Assembly: GCF_900103415.1 (NCBI RefSeq)
Contig: NZ_FMXB01000009.1
Span: forward strand, 1 to 64,000
Reading direction: 5' to 3'
Length of the DNA: 64,000 bases
From: Methanobrevibacter millerae
Lineage (GTDB): Archaea; Methanobacteriota; Methanobacteria; Methanobacteriales; Methanobacteriaceae
The position numbers were made by a program, and so were the translations under genes. Positions 45,562 through 56,700 of the stretch are shown one piece after another (within the stretch, counting starts at the first letter, position 1; each line of letters begins with the position of its first letter). The notes beneath the pieces are model-generated. The model searched no databases and was not told the origin of the DNA. It was given only the letters and a program-made list of their open reading frames with translations.

Positions 45562-48500
45562 TTAGAAAAGAAAATTAGAATTTTTAATGACAATGGTATT
45601 TGAGGCACTCAAACCGTTGTAAGTGGAAGTGATTATGTATTCGCCTGCCTGCAGATTAATTTTCAAGCTGGCCACACCGTTTTCATCAGTGGTTTTAGAG
45701 TAAAATACTCCATTGATGTTGAAGGTAACTTTAACGCCCAGGTTAGGATTTCCAAGGCCGTCAAGAATCTTGGCCTTAAATGAGGTTCCGTCCCTGTAGG
45801 TCATCGTCACGTCTTCAGTTTCTATGACGCTTAACACCTCGATGTTATTTGAGACCTTAAGCGTGTCATATTCGGCGGTAATTATGTATTTACCAGGATT
45901 TAAGTTAATTGCAAGGCTGGCCACACCGTTTTCATCGCTTGTCCTCGTGTAGAACACTCCATTGATGTTGAACGTTACGTCAACTCCAGCCAATGGTGAA
46001 CCAGTATCATCCAAAACCTTAACTGAATATTTTGAAGCGTTCTTATAGTATTTTACCAGATCATGGTTTTCAACCAGTTTGGAGAGAACCGTGATTAAAG
46101 AACTGCCCATTTCACCGGTAACCGGATTGTAAATTGTTAATATATATTCTCCAGGGTTCAGATTGATGTTTAGCCTGACAACGCCTTCGGAGTTTGTGGT
46201 TCTGTTATAAAATACTCCATTGATGTTCATTAATACAGGAGTGTTGGTGACCGGATTTCCGTTATTATCCAGGATTTTTGCATAGAACTGTGATGCGTTC
46301 CTGTAATATTTCGTCAGGTCATTTGAAAGGATTGTAGACTTGATGTTAACGTAAACAGAAGAGGATGAATTAATGTAGGTGTCATCTCCATCGAATGTGA
46401 GAATTACCGGGTATCTTGCTGAATTCAAGCCCAAATTAAGTGATGCAACCCCATTAACGTCAGTCGTTCTGGTGTAAGTGACGTTATTGATGTTTATTTT
46501 AACTGATTTATTTGCCAGCACATGGCCGTTTGAATCCGTCAGATTGAAATAAAGCCTTGTTCCGTCATGATAATACATAGTAACGTTATTTGCATTAATT
46601 AACGTGTTGATTGAAGTGACATCGAAGCTATCTTTAATTAATATCGTCTCATAGCCTGTTTTGTTGAATAAAGCCTCAACGGAGTAATTTCCCAAATCAA
46701 GGTCGCTTAATGTCAATACGCCTTCGCCTTTAACGGTATTTAAGACGTATGTATCTTCATTGACATTAATGATAACGCTTTCATTAACCTTTTGTAAGAA
46801 TTTAACGCTTATTGATATGTTATTGATTACTTTTGAAATGTTTAAATCCATAGTTAATTCAACAGGCATTATTTCAAATTTCTTAATATCAATGGCTTCA
46901 TTATAATTGGTGTTTCCATTGAAAATGATTTTTGCAGTGTAATTTCCAACATCTAAAATGTCTGGGAGAATAAAGTCAACGTTTGATGTTAAATTGTAGG
47001 TTTTAGCGTTGACCGTTAAGTAGAGGCTTTCATTTGAAATCTCTCCATTAATGCCGGTTAATGAATTTTTAACGATTAAATCGTTGCCATAAAGCATATT
47101 TGAAATATTCAACGTTAATTCGGGATTGACCTTATTTACTGTGACATTAACCATGTTTTCTACAGCATTATAGTTGTCATTTCCATTGTATACGACATTA
47201 ACTACATATCTGGAAGCGTTTAAAATAACCGGTAAGGTATAGACAGAATTGGCGGTAAAAGTGTAATCAACGTCATTAATGCTTAAAACAACACTCTCAT
47301 TAATTAACTCACCATCAACGCCAATTAATGACGTGTAAACAGCCAGATAATCACCATAATTAATATCACTAACATTAACTTCCAAAACAGGATCAACCTT
47401 GAAAACCTTGAAATTAACGCTATCATTAACTGAATTATAGTTTAAACTACCATTATAAGCAACATTAATTCCATAATCAGAAGCATTCAAAATAACCGGC
47501 AAAACAAACTCAAAATTAGCAATAAATAAATAATCAACATCATTAATGCTTAAAACAACACTCTCATTAATTAACTCACCATTAATGCCGGTTAATGAAA
47601 CATAAACTACCAAATCATCCCCATAGTTAATATCTGAAATATTGACTTCCAGGATGGAATAATTTTTGGAAACCGTGAAATTAACGCTCTCGTTAACTGA
47701 ATAATAATTAATATCTCCATCATAAAAGATATTGGCAGTATAATTGGAAACGTTTAAAATGGCTGGAATTCTGAACTTGCTATTGGCCATGAAAGAGTAA
47801 TTAATGTCATTAATGCATAAGAGAAGACTTTCATTAATTAACTCTCCATTAATGCCAGTTAATGAAGCATAAACAATCAAATCATCGATACTTGCATCCA
47901 AAACAGGGCTTACTTTGGAAACCTTGAAATCAGCGCCCCCATTAACTGAATAATAATTAATATCGCCATTATAAAGGATATCTGCCGCATAATTTGAAGC
48001 GTTTAAAAGAACAGGTAAAACAAACTCCGAGTTAGCAATAAAAGAGTAATCAATGTCATTAATTGTTATAACAAGGCTTTCATTAATCAATTCTCCGTTA
48101 ATACCAATTAATGAAGCATAAACAATTAAATCATCCCCATAATTGATATCTGAGATATTAGTAATTAATGTAGGAGTGAACTTGTCAACACCGACATTTG
48201 CCTTTTGAACATTGGCATTATAATTGTTATTTCCTAAAAATGATAAAACGGCTTCGTAATTGCCCGCATTAATTAGATAAGGCAGTTTAAAGATTGAATT
48301 AGGCTTAATTGAATATGATTTATTGTCGATTTCAAGCTGCAAATCACAATCCAAATCGACACTTAAAGCGTTTTCAATCACTAAATAATCACCATACATT
48401 ATATTTTCAATACTTAAAGACAAATTAACGTCAGACTTGGCAACTGAAAAGCTTTTAGAAATGTAATTAGCATTATAATTCTCACATCCATTGAAATATA

Positions 48501-51500
48501 ATTCAGCAGTATAATCGGAAGCGTTTAAAATAACTGGTAACGCATATAAAGAATTGGACATGATTTTGAAGCTGTTATTGTCTATAACAAGTGAAAGCTC
48601 ATAAGTCAAGTTATTTCCATTCAAATCAGTTAAATATGTATTAATGCTAGTAATTTCACCATAAGTAATATTTGAAATCAAAAGATCGATATTAACATCA
48701 TTTTTATTGACCGTGAAATTAACGCTCTCATTAATGGAATTATAGTTTGAATCGCCTTTATAATAGACATTTGCAGTATAGTTAGAGGCGTTTAAAATAA
48801 CCGGTAAAACAAAGTTAGAATTGGAATTAAAAGAGTAATCAACGTCATTAATATTTAAAAGAATAGTCTCATTAATTAATTCCCCATTAATGCCGGTTAA
48901 TGAAACATAAATGATAGCATTCTCTCCATAATAAACATCATTAATGCTAACATCTAAAATAGAATCAACCTTGTAAACCTTGAAATCAACACTCTTATTA
49001 ACAGGATTGTAGTTGGAATCTCCATTATAAGTGATTTTTGTAGTATAATCGGAAGAGTTTAAAATAATCGGTAAAATAAACTCTGAATTAGCAATAAAAG
49101 AATAATCATTATCATTAATGGTTATAATAAGGCTTTCATTAATTAACTCACCGTTAACACCAATTAATGAAGTGTAAACAATCAAATCGTCACCGTAATT
49201 AACGTCATCAATGCTAACATCCAAAGTAGGATAGACCTTTGAAACCTTGAAATCAACGCTCTCATTAGCTGAATAATAATTGATATCGCCATTATAAATG
49301 ATATCTGCCGTATAATCGGAAGCGTTTAAAATAACAGGTAAAATAAACTCATTATTTGCAATAAAAGAATAATTATTATCATTAATGGTTATAATAAGGC
49401 TTTCATTAATTAACTCATCATTAACGCCAATTAATGAAACATAAACAACAAAATCATCACCATAATCGATATCTGAAATATCGGAAATTAATGTAGGGGT
49501 GAATTTGCCAACACTGACATTTGCCTTTTGAACATTGGCATTATAATTGTTATTTCCTAAAAATGATAAAACTGCTTCATAATTGCCCGCATTAATTAGA
49601 TAAGTCAGTGTATAACTTGAATTAGGCTTTATTGAATATGATTTATTATCGATTTCAAGCTGCAAATCACAATCCAAATCAACACTTAAAGCGTTTTCAA
49701 TTACTAAATAATCACCATACGTTATATTTTCAATACTTAAAGACAAATTAACGTCAGATTTGGCAACTGAAAATCTTTTAGAAATGTTGTTAGCATTATA
49801 ATTCTCACTTCCATTGAAATATAATTCAGCAGTATAATCGGAAGCGTTTAAAATAACCGGTAACACATTTGCTGAATTGGACATTATTTCAAATGAATTA
49901 CTATCTATAACAAGCAAAAGCTCATAATTTAAGTTATTTCCCTTCAAATCAGTTAAATAGCTATTGACGGCAGTTACTTCACCATAAGTAATATTTGAAA
50001 TCAAAAGATCGATATTAACATCATTTTTATTGACCGTGAAATTAATGCTCTCATTAATGGAATTATAGTTTGAATCACCTTTATAATAGACATTTGCAGT
50101 ATAGTTAGAGGTGTTTAAAATAACCGGTAAAATAAACTCAGAATTGGAATTAAAAGAGTAATCAACATCATTAATAGTTAAAAGAATAGTCTCATTAATT
50201 AATTCCCCATTAATGCCGGTTAATGATACATCAACAATCAAGTCTTCCCCATAATAAATGTCTTCAATGCCAATATCTAAAAGAGGGAAAGCTTTCAAAA
50301 CGGTGAAATTAACGCTTTCATTAATGGAATTATAGTTTGAATCACCTTTATAATAGACATTTGCAGTATAATTGGAGGCGTTCAAAATAACCGGTAAAAC
50401 AAACTCTGAATTAGCAGCAAAAGAGTAATCAGCACCATTAATGCTTAAAACAACATTCTCATTAATTAACTCATCATTAATGCCGGTTAATGAAACATAA
50501 ACAATCAAATCGTCACCATAATAAACATCATCAATGCTAACATCTAAAAAAGGATAAACCTTTGAAATCTTGAAATCAGCGCTTTCATTAACTGAATAAT
50601 AATTAATATCGCCATTATAAAGGATATTTACAGTGTAATCTGAAGCGTTTAAAAGAACAGGCAATATAAACTCATTATTAGCAATAAATGAGTAATCAGA
50701 ACCATTAAAGGAAATAATGAGACCATCATTAATTAGCTCACCATTAATGCCGGTTAATGAAGCGTAAACAATCAAATCCTCGCCATAATTAATATCTGAA
50801 ATATTGGCCTTTAAAACAGGATAAACCTTCAAAACCAATACATCAGCAGTTATGTTTTTAGCATTGAAGTTATTGCTTCCATTATAGTAAAGACAAATGC
50901 CGTATTGTGATGCATTTAAAAGAACAGGTAAAATAAACACAGAATTGGCAGTAAAAGAATAGTTTTCATTATTAATATATAAAATTAGCTCATCATTAAT
51001 TAAAGTGGAATTAAAGGATAATGTAGTATTAATGGATAAGAAATCACCGTAATTAATGTTATTTACATCCAAAGTCAAATTAATGTCAGCTTTATTAATG
51101 GTAACATAGGCATAGGCAACACTACCTGAATAGGTATAATTTCCATCATAAACCACTTTAACCTCGCAATCGCCCGCATTAATTAAATCAGGAATGACAA
51201 AAACGGAATTGGAGCTGACATTATATGTCTTACCGCCGACCGTTAACGTTACGTTAGCGCTAATAAGAGTGGAGTTAAGATCCATTAAAGTGATATTGGC
51301 CTTTAAATAATCGCCGTATGTTATGTCTTCAATATTTAAGGTCAGATTAACGTCATGATTGCAAATGAATGTTAATTCATCGCTTGAAGACAGATAATGT
51401 GTAGTATTCTGATATGCTGCAGTGATAGTGCAATTACCGTAGTCCAAAGCGTTAAGTGACAATATTGCTTTTCCATTGGATACACTTCGATTATATTTGA

Positions 51501-53712
51501 CACCATTGAATTCGAAAATGACATATCCTTCATTAATCAAATGGCCGTACTGATCCCATACTGTTGCGCTTATATTAAAATTGTTCTCCTGCTTTGAAAG
51601 AATATCCAAAAGCGTTACGGTCGTTAAATTAAATATCGTGAAAGCCTTAATACAGGCTACCTGTGATTCGTACCAGTGGCCTCTGCTTTCCATTTTAATG
51701 CTATAGCTGTAAAAATCAATCCAATCAATGCCGTCATAGCTGATAAAGGAGATGTTTTCCTTAAAATGAACTCTTGACACATAGCCGTTGTTTTCTGAAA
51801 TTGGAACGTAAGCCTCATCTGAAGTGGTTACCTTTAAAAGTATCATAAATTCATCGTCTTTTTCAACAGGTATGAATTCATCAAAGTTAATTGTATAATA
51901 TCCTCTGGCAGGAGCTGTTCCGTTTTGCGTTAATCTCAATTCGTCGTTAACATAAACCTCTGCCGTCCAGTTGGATTCCATGTAAAAATATGTTGAAAAT
52001 GCCGCCAAAATGTCATCAGAGGTTGCATTATAATAGTTCTTATACCATATTGTGCTTTGATTGGTTAAAAAGTAATCTGTAACACCGGCAATCTCCCATT
52101 GATAAATCTTATCATATTTTACAGTGTCATTAAGGATAAATGTAAATGAAGCCTCCAAATCCCCTACCATTGCAAATGTTGGATCATAATATGAAACATA
52201 GAAGTATCCTGAATCACCCCAACCAGTTCCCCAGCTGTTCTTGCAGATCCACGCTCCGTCTCCGGGAGGAGTTGACCTGAATTTGCTTTTTGAAATATTA
52301 TCGTCCCATCCGACAATTACCACCGCATGATCACGTTGACCGGTGCCCCTATAATATTGATAGAGCTCATTGTTAGCATGAAGGGTAGTATAAACTCCCC
52401 CATAATTTAAAATAGCCTTTTTTATGGCATCATTGTCAGTATAGCTTAATCTAGGTAAAAAAAGAATGTTTTGAACATGGATAAAGCTATCCATTACTGG
52501 AGACAAGACTGAATTAATGACGTATATGTCATCGGTTTCATTAATGGCGCCTATCCAGCTTGTAAGATAAGCCATTGCCATTTCATTTGTGCCTCCAGTG
52601 TTGGTTGAATAATCCCAACCATAATCCGAATAAACCGCCATTAAGTTTTTCATGTTCTGTTCAGACAAATCGTATTCAATGCCCGTTGCCTTTAAAATGC
52701 AGGATTCAAGAGCAGCAAGAATTGCAAAAGCCCAGCAGTTACCGTTGCTTCCCTGATCCTTAACTGAAGAAACAAATCTCTCTTCCCTTAAATCATAACG
52801 GGACGGTATTGTTCCATTATATGGAATGTAAGTCATTTGAGTATAGTTTTGAGATACAAAGTTAATATCATAATAATCGCTTTGGTGAAGCTCGCTTTGA
52901 TTAAATGTGTTATCCGTGAAATTTTCATCACATAAAATGCTGTAAACGCCGTTGTTTTCAAAATCAGTGGATATCATGTTAAATATGGAATAATCACAGA
53001 ATATTGCCTGGCCTTCTTTAGCTGAGTTATTTATGAATTCGGATGAATTCAGATACAATGCCCCATACATCTTGTAGATGGCTCCGCCCTGATATATTGC
53101 GGTATTGTTAACGGCAGTTATATTGAATATATAAGCTTGAGAATTCAAATCGCAAATTGCTCCACCCAATCGTGCTGTATTATTGATAAAGCGTGAATTT
53201 GAAATGGTTAAGGTTGAGGAAACTGAATAAATGGCTCCGCCATAATCCTGTGTGGAATCCCTGAAAATGACATTGTCAACGGTTAATGTTCCCTTTGTGG
53301 AAACGTAAGCTCCTAAAATGGTTAAATTATACAATTCCAATGTCTTTGAATTTGAAAATGCCATGCCTGTATATTTGATAATGGTGTTTTCCGCATCCTC
53401 ACCTATAAAGGCGTTATATGAAGAAAAAGAAATGGATTTGTCCAGTTCATATTCGCCGTTGGCCAGATGCAGGATAGAATTTGACTTTATTCTTGATGAA
53501 GTGAGATACTTGTAGGGACTTTCCTGAGATCCGCTTCCATCATTTTCAACTGACGCATTAAAGTAGATATTTGAATAAGATGATTCATCAGGCAAGCTAA
53601 TGACATCTGAATCGATGTCCTCCACAACAGTTAAGTTATCCTCGGCCGAAATGAACGGAATTGCAAAAAATCCTAAAACTATTATAATAAGAATTATTCT
53701 TTTATCTAACAT
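45562..53712 (-). CDS. Giant adhesin-like surface protein with C1A peptidase domain
   Basis: A 2716-residue secreted protein. A signal peptide (4-23) leads into right-handed beta-helix repeats (about 50-270; recurrent F-x-N-N-T-A...GGAIY). A papain-family domain follows with oxyanion Q320, catalytic C326 (GNCWAFA), H462 (RDHAVVIVGW) and N492 (KNSWGTGWG). About seventeen Ig-like repeats of 80-90 residues come next (INYGDDLIVYVSLTGINGEL), partly in a duplicated five-unit block. The end has several repeats of the KYYKNASKYSVKVLDD and FNINGVFYTRTSDENGVASL type. There is no LPXTG or C-terminal membrane anchor, so it probably binds pseudomurein non-covalently. The sister gene lies directly upstream. 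Such ALPs are known in Methanobrevibacter. Confidence 0.92.
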   Translation of the reverse strand: MLDKRIILIIIVLGFFAIPFISAEDNLTVVEDIDSDVISLPDESSYSNIYFNASVENDGSGSQESPYKYLTSSRIKSNSILHLANGEYELDKSISFSSYNAFIGEDAENTIIKYTGMAFSNSKTLELYNLTILGAYVSTKGTLTVDNVIFRDSTQDYGGAIYSVSSTLTISNSRFINNTARLGGAICDLNSQAYIFNITAVNNTAIYQGGAIYKMYGALYLNSSEFINNSAKEGQAIFCDYSIFNMISTDFENNGVYSILCDENFTDNTFNQSELHQSDYYDINFVSQNYTQMTYIPYNGTIPSRYDLREERFVSSVKDQGSNGNCWAFAILAALESCILKATGIEYDLSEQNMKNLMAVYSDYGWDYSTNTGGTNEMAMAYLTSWIGAINETDDIYVINSVLSPVMDSFIHVQNILFLPRLSYTDNDAIKKAILNYGGVYTTLHANNELYQYYRGTGQRDHAVVIVGWDDNISKSKFRSTPPGDGAWICKNSWGTGWGDSGYFYVSYYDPTFAMVGDLEASFTFILNDTVKYDKIYQWEIAGVTDYFLTNQSTIWYKNYYNATSDDILAAFSTYFYMESNWTAEVYVNDELRLTQNGTAPARGYYTINFDEFIPVEKDDEFMILLKVTTSDEAYVPISENNGYVSRVHFKENISFISYDGIDWIDFYSYSIKMESRGHWYESQVACIKAFTIFNLTTVTLLDILSKQENNFNISATVWDQYGHLINEGYVIFEFNGVKYNRSVSNGKAILSLNALDYGNCTITAAYQNTTHYLSSSDELTFICNHDVNLTLNIEDITYGDYLKANITLMDLNSTLISANVTLTVGGKTYNVSSNSVFVIPDLINAGDCEVKVVYDGNYTYSGSVAYAYVTINKADINLTLDVNNINYGDFLSINTTLSFNSTLINDELILYINNENYSFTANSVFILPVLLNASQYGICLYYNGSNNFNAKNITADVLVLKVYPVLKANISDINYGEDLIVYASLTGINGELINDGLIISFNGSDYSFIANNEFILPVLLNASDYTVNILYNGDINYYSVNESADFKISKVYPFLDVSIDDVYYGDDLIVYVSLTGINDELINENVVLSINGADYSFAANSEFVLPVILNASNYTANVYYKGDSNYNSINESVNFTVLKAFPLLDIGIEDIYYGEDLIVDVSLTGINGELINETILLTINDVDYSFNSNSEFILPVILNTSNYTANVYYKGDSNYNSINESINFTVNKNDVNIDLLISNITYGEVTAVNSYLTDLKGNNLNYELLLVIDSNSFEIMSNSANVLPVILNASDYTAELYFNGSENYNANNISKRFSVAKSDVNLSLSIENITYGDYLVIENALSVDLDCDLQLEIDNKSYSIKPNSSYTLTYLINAGNYEAVLSFLGNNNYNANVQKANVSVGKFTPTLISDISDIDYGDDFVVYVSLIGVNDELINESLIITINDNNYSFIANNEFILPVILNASDYTADIIYNGDINYYSANESVDFKVSKVYPTLDVSIDDVNYGDDLIVYTSLIGVNGELINESLIITINDNDYSFIANSEFILPIILNSSDYTTKITYNGDSNYNPVNKSVDFKVYKVDSILDVSINDVYYGENAIIYVSLTGINGELINETILLNINDVDYSFNSNSNFVLPVILNASNYTANVYYKGDSNYNSINESVNFTVNKNDVNIDLLISNITYGEITSINTYLTDLNGNNLTYELSLVIDNNSFKIMSNSLYALPVILNASDYTAELYFNGCENYNANYISKSFSVAKSDVNLSLSIENIMYGDYLVIENALSVDLDCDLQLEIDNKSYSIKPNSIFKLPYLINAGNYEAVLSFLGNNNYNANVQKANVGVDKFTPTLITNISDINYGDDLIVYASLIGINGELINESLVITINDIDYSFIANSEFVLPVLLNASNYAADILYNGDINYYSVNGGADFKVSKVSPVLDASIDDLIVYASLTGINGELINESLLLCINDINYSFMANSKFRIPAILNVSNYTANIFYDGDINYYSVNESVNFTVSKNYSILEVNISDINYGDDLVVYVSLTGINGELINESVVLSINDVDYLFIANFEFVLPVILNASDYGINVAYNGSLNYNSVNDSVNFKVFKVDPVLEVNVSDINYGDYLAVYTSLIGVDGELINESVVLSINDVDYTFTANSVYTLPVILNASRYVVNVVYNGNDNYNAVENMVNVTVNKVNPELTLNISNMLYGNDLIVKNSLTGINGEISNESLYLTVNAKTYNLTSNVDFILPDILDVGNYTAKIIFNGNTNYNEAIDIKKFEIMPVELTMDLNISKVINNISISVKFLQKVNESVIINVNEDTYVLNTVKGEGVLTLSDLDLGNYSVEALFNKTGYETILIKDSFDVTSINTLINANNVTMYYHDGTRLYFNLTDSNGHVLANKSVKININNVTYTRTTDVNGVASLNLGLNSARYPVILTFDGDDTYINSSSSVYVNIKSTILSNDLTKYYRNASQFYAKILDNNGNPVTNTPVLMNINGVFYNRTTNSEGVVRLNINLNPGEYILTIYNPVTGEMGSSLITVLSKLVENHDLVKYYKNASKYSVKVLDDTGSPLAGVDVTFNINGVFYTRTSDENGVASLAINLNPGKYIITAEYDTLKVSNNIEVLSVIETEDVTMTYRDGTSFKAKILDGLGNPNLGVKVTFNINGVFYSKTTDENGVASLKINLQAGEYIITSTYNGLSASNTIVIKNSNFLF
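48140..50780 (-). repeat. Five-unit super-repeat inside the adhesin gene, period 1323 bp
   Basis: Matching anchor strings recur exactly 1323 bp (441 codons) apart: 48194 and 49517, 48421 and 49744, 48661 and 49984. Each period holds five Ig-like units in the same order, including the odd units NKNDVNIDLLISNITYGE and GDYLVIENALSVDLDCDL. This indicates an in-frame segmental duplication of the gene. Boundaries are approximate. Confidence 0.8.
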
Positions 53713-53747
53713 AGGTAGAATTAATTATGTTAAATCTAATTAATATA

Positions 53748-56700
53748 TTAGATACTTTTAATCACGATAGTATTAGAAGCACTTAACCCGTTGTAAGTGG
53801 AAGTTATTATATATTTTCCTGCCTGCAGATTAATTTTCAAGCTGGCAACTCCCGTGGAATCTGTTGTTTTTGTATAAAACACTCCATTAATGTTGAATAC
53901 GACATCAACGCCAGGATTAGGATTTCCAAGTCCATCCAGAATCTTTGCCTTAAATGAGGTTCCGTCCCTGTAATGCATAGTAATGTCTTCAGATTCAATG
54001 ACGCTTAAAACTTTAATGTTGTTGGAAACTCTTGAATCGCCATATTCGGCAGTGATTATATAATCTCCAGGGTTTAAGTTAATGGCCAGGCTGGCCACAC
54101 CATTTGAATCTGTTAATCTGTTATAGAATACGCCGTTAATATTGAATGTAACGTTTACGCCGGATAATGGTGAGCCCACATCATCCAATAGCTTTACGGA
54201 GTATTTTGAAGCGTTCTTATAGTATTTTACCAGATCATGGTTTTCAACAAGCCTTGAAAGTACAGTAATGTTATTGGCGGCATTTTCACCTGTAACAGGA
54301 TTGTAAACAGTTAAGATGTATGTATTCGGCTCAAGATTAAGGTTCAAGCGGACAACACCCTCGGAATTAGTAATTCTTTTATAGAATACACCATTGATGT
54401 TCATGGTAACTTCAGTGTTCGCAACCGGGTTTCCTTTGAAGTCAAGAATGGTTGCATAGTACTGGGTGGCGTTTCTGTAATATTTAACGACATCGGAAGA
54501 CAATACAGTTGATTTTACCGTGATGCTTCTGGTCAGATTTGAAGGAATGTAAATTTCATCACCCAAATAGCTGATTGAAGCGTTATAGACACCGCTGTTT
54601 AAGTTTATTGCCATTGAAGCCGTACCGCTTGCATCGGTTGTTCTTTTGCTGTCAACTCCGTTGAGGTTAATAGTGATGTTTTTTCCTGAAAGGGGTTTGT
54701 TGTCCTTATCAAGTAACGTTACGTAGAATCTGGATCCGTCTCTGTAATACATCACCAAATCATCAGCCCTGAAATGGGTTTTAATGTAGTCAACGCTGAA
54801 ATTGCCCGTGGCAATTACGTTTTTATAGATAATGCTTGAAAATGAAGCTTTTACGTTATAATTTCCATAGTCCAAAGCGGTTAAAGTCAATACGGCTATT
54901 CCGCCTGTTGCATTAATGTGATATAATTTTGAATTAACGTCAAACCTTACAGTGCCATTAATAGGCTTTGAAAAGCTTGCCGTGATATTTACGCTGTCAA
55001 CATCAGTTTTTGTGATATTAAGATTCATTTCCAATGGAATCTTGCTTACCTTAAAGGTTGCATTGGCATATGCCTTATCGGAATAGCTTGCAGTTGCAAG
55101 ATATTCTCCAGGAATTAAAGCGTTTTTGACAAGCGTTAATGTGTTTGACGGAACCACAAAGGTATTGTCTCCAACGTTAACGTTAATGTAGCCGTCAACT
55201 AGTTTATTGTCTGAAATCAACGTATTTTGAATAGACAATTCCTCTCCGCAGGTTATATCTGAAATGCTTATGGTTAAATTAACTGAAAAATCACTTATGT
55301 TAACACGAGCTGAAGCATTTGAGGAAGAATAATGATTGTCGCTGTAATCGGCCGTGACAATATAGCTTCCGGTGGAATCGATTTGGGTTTTTAAAACCGC
55401 CTGGCCAAAAACGACAGGAACATTATAAGTTTTTGAATTAATTGTAAACTTGACGTTTCCTGAATTAATGTAGTTGCCGAATTCGTCCTTTATAATTGCA
55501 GTGACGTTGAATAATGCGCCGACAGCAACAAGATCAGGAGTGTTAAGGGAAATTTCAGAAGCGAATGATTTGGATGTGAAGGCCTTAAGGCAGGCTACCT
55601 GTGAATAATATGAATGTCCGTACTCCGGAAAAGTGGCTTCAAAATCATATAAATCCGTCCAGTTTAGGCCATCATAGCTGAAAAATGAAATCCCTTCACG
55701 ATAAAGGACACGGTTGGATCTTATCTTTTCGGAAATCGGAACAGAAGCATACTCGTCGCAGGAAATCTTCATTACAATCCTGAAGGTATCCCCTATTTGC
55801 AGCGGGATGAATTCATTCAAGTTGAAAGTGTAATAGCCCGGAGTGGAAATTCCGCTTTGGGTAAGCTTTAATGCATCGTTTACATAAATTTGAGCAGTCC
55901 AGTTTGTTGTTGCATTGAAATAAGTTGAAAATGCAGTTAAAAACTCATTATCCGATGCGTTGAATATGTTTTGATACCATATAGTGTCATTTCCGGTTAT
56001 CAGATAATCGGTGATTCCAATAATGTCATACTGATAGTTCTTATCGTAGTGCATGGTGTCGTTTAAAATAATCGTATAGGTGCATTTCTGGTAATCGCCA
56101 ACTCTCGGACATCGGGTATCATAGTATGAAACGTAGAAATAACCCTTGTCTCCCCAGGTTTCGCCCCAGCTGTTTTTACAAATCCAGGCTCCGTCTCCCG
56201 GAGGGGTTGTCTTGAAATTGCTTTTTGAATAGTTATCGTCCCATCCGACAATCACTACTGCGTGATTGTTGCCGCTTGTTCCGCTGTAATAATAGCTGTT
56301 TGATTTCAAGTTTGAAGATGAATAATAGATTCCTGTTGAAACGGCACCATATTTAAGTATGGCCTCTTTTATTTCATCATTATCAGTGTAGTTGCTGCGG
56401 GTGAGAAAAACAAGGTTTTGAACGTGGATTGTACTGTTAAATACAGGAGATATTACAGTCTGATCGCTGTAAGTATCCATATCATCCTCCAATACGCCCA
56501 GCCAGTTTACAAGATAGGCAATGCCCATATCATCATAGCCGCCCTTGTTCGGTGTGAGGCTCCAGCCGTAATCGGAGTAGTATGACATGAGATTTTTCAT
56601 GTTCTCTTCGCATAAGTCGTAGGCTATGCCCGTAGCCTTCAGGATACAGGATTCCAGAGCCCCTAAAGATGAAAAAGCCCAGCAGTTACCGCTGCTTTTT

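Noticed and set aside
46400-51400. Regularly spaced repeats that look like a CRISPR or tandem satellite array
   Set aside because: They are in-frame coding repeats of about 80-90 codons with diverged copies, and there is no short constant repeat with unique spacers.
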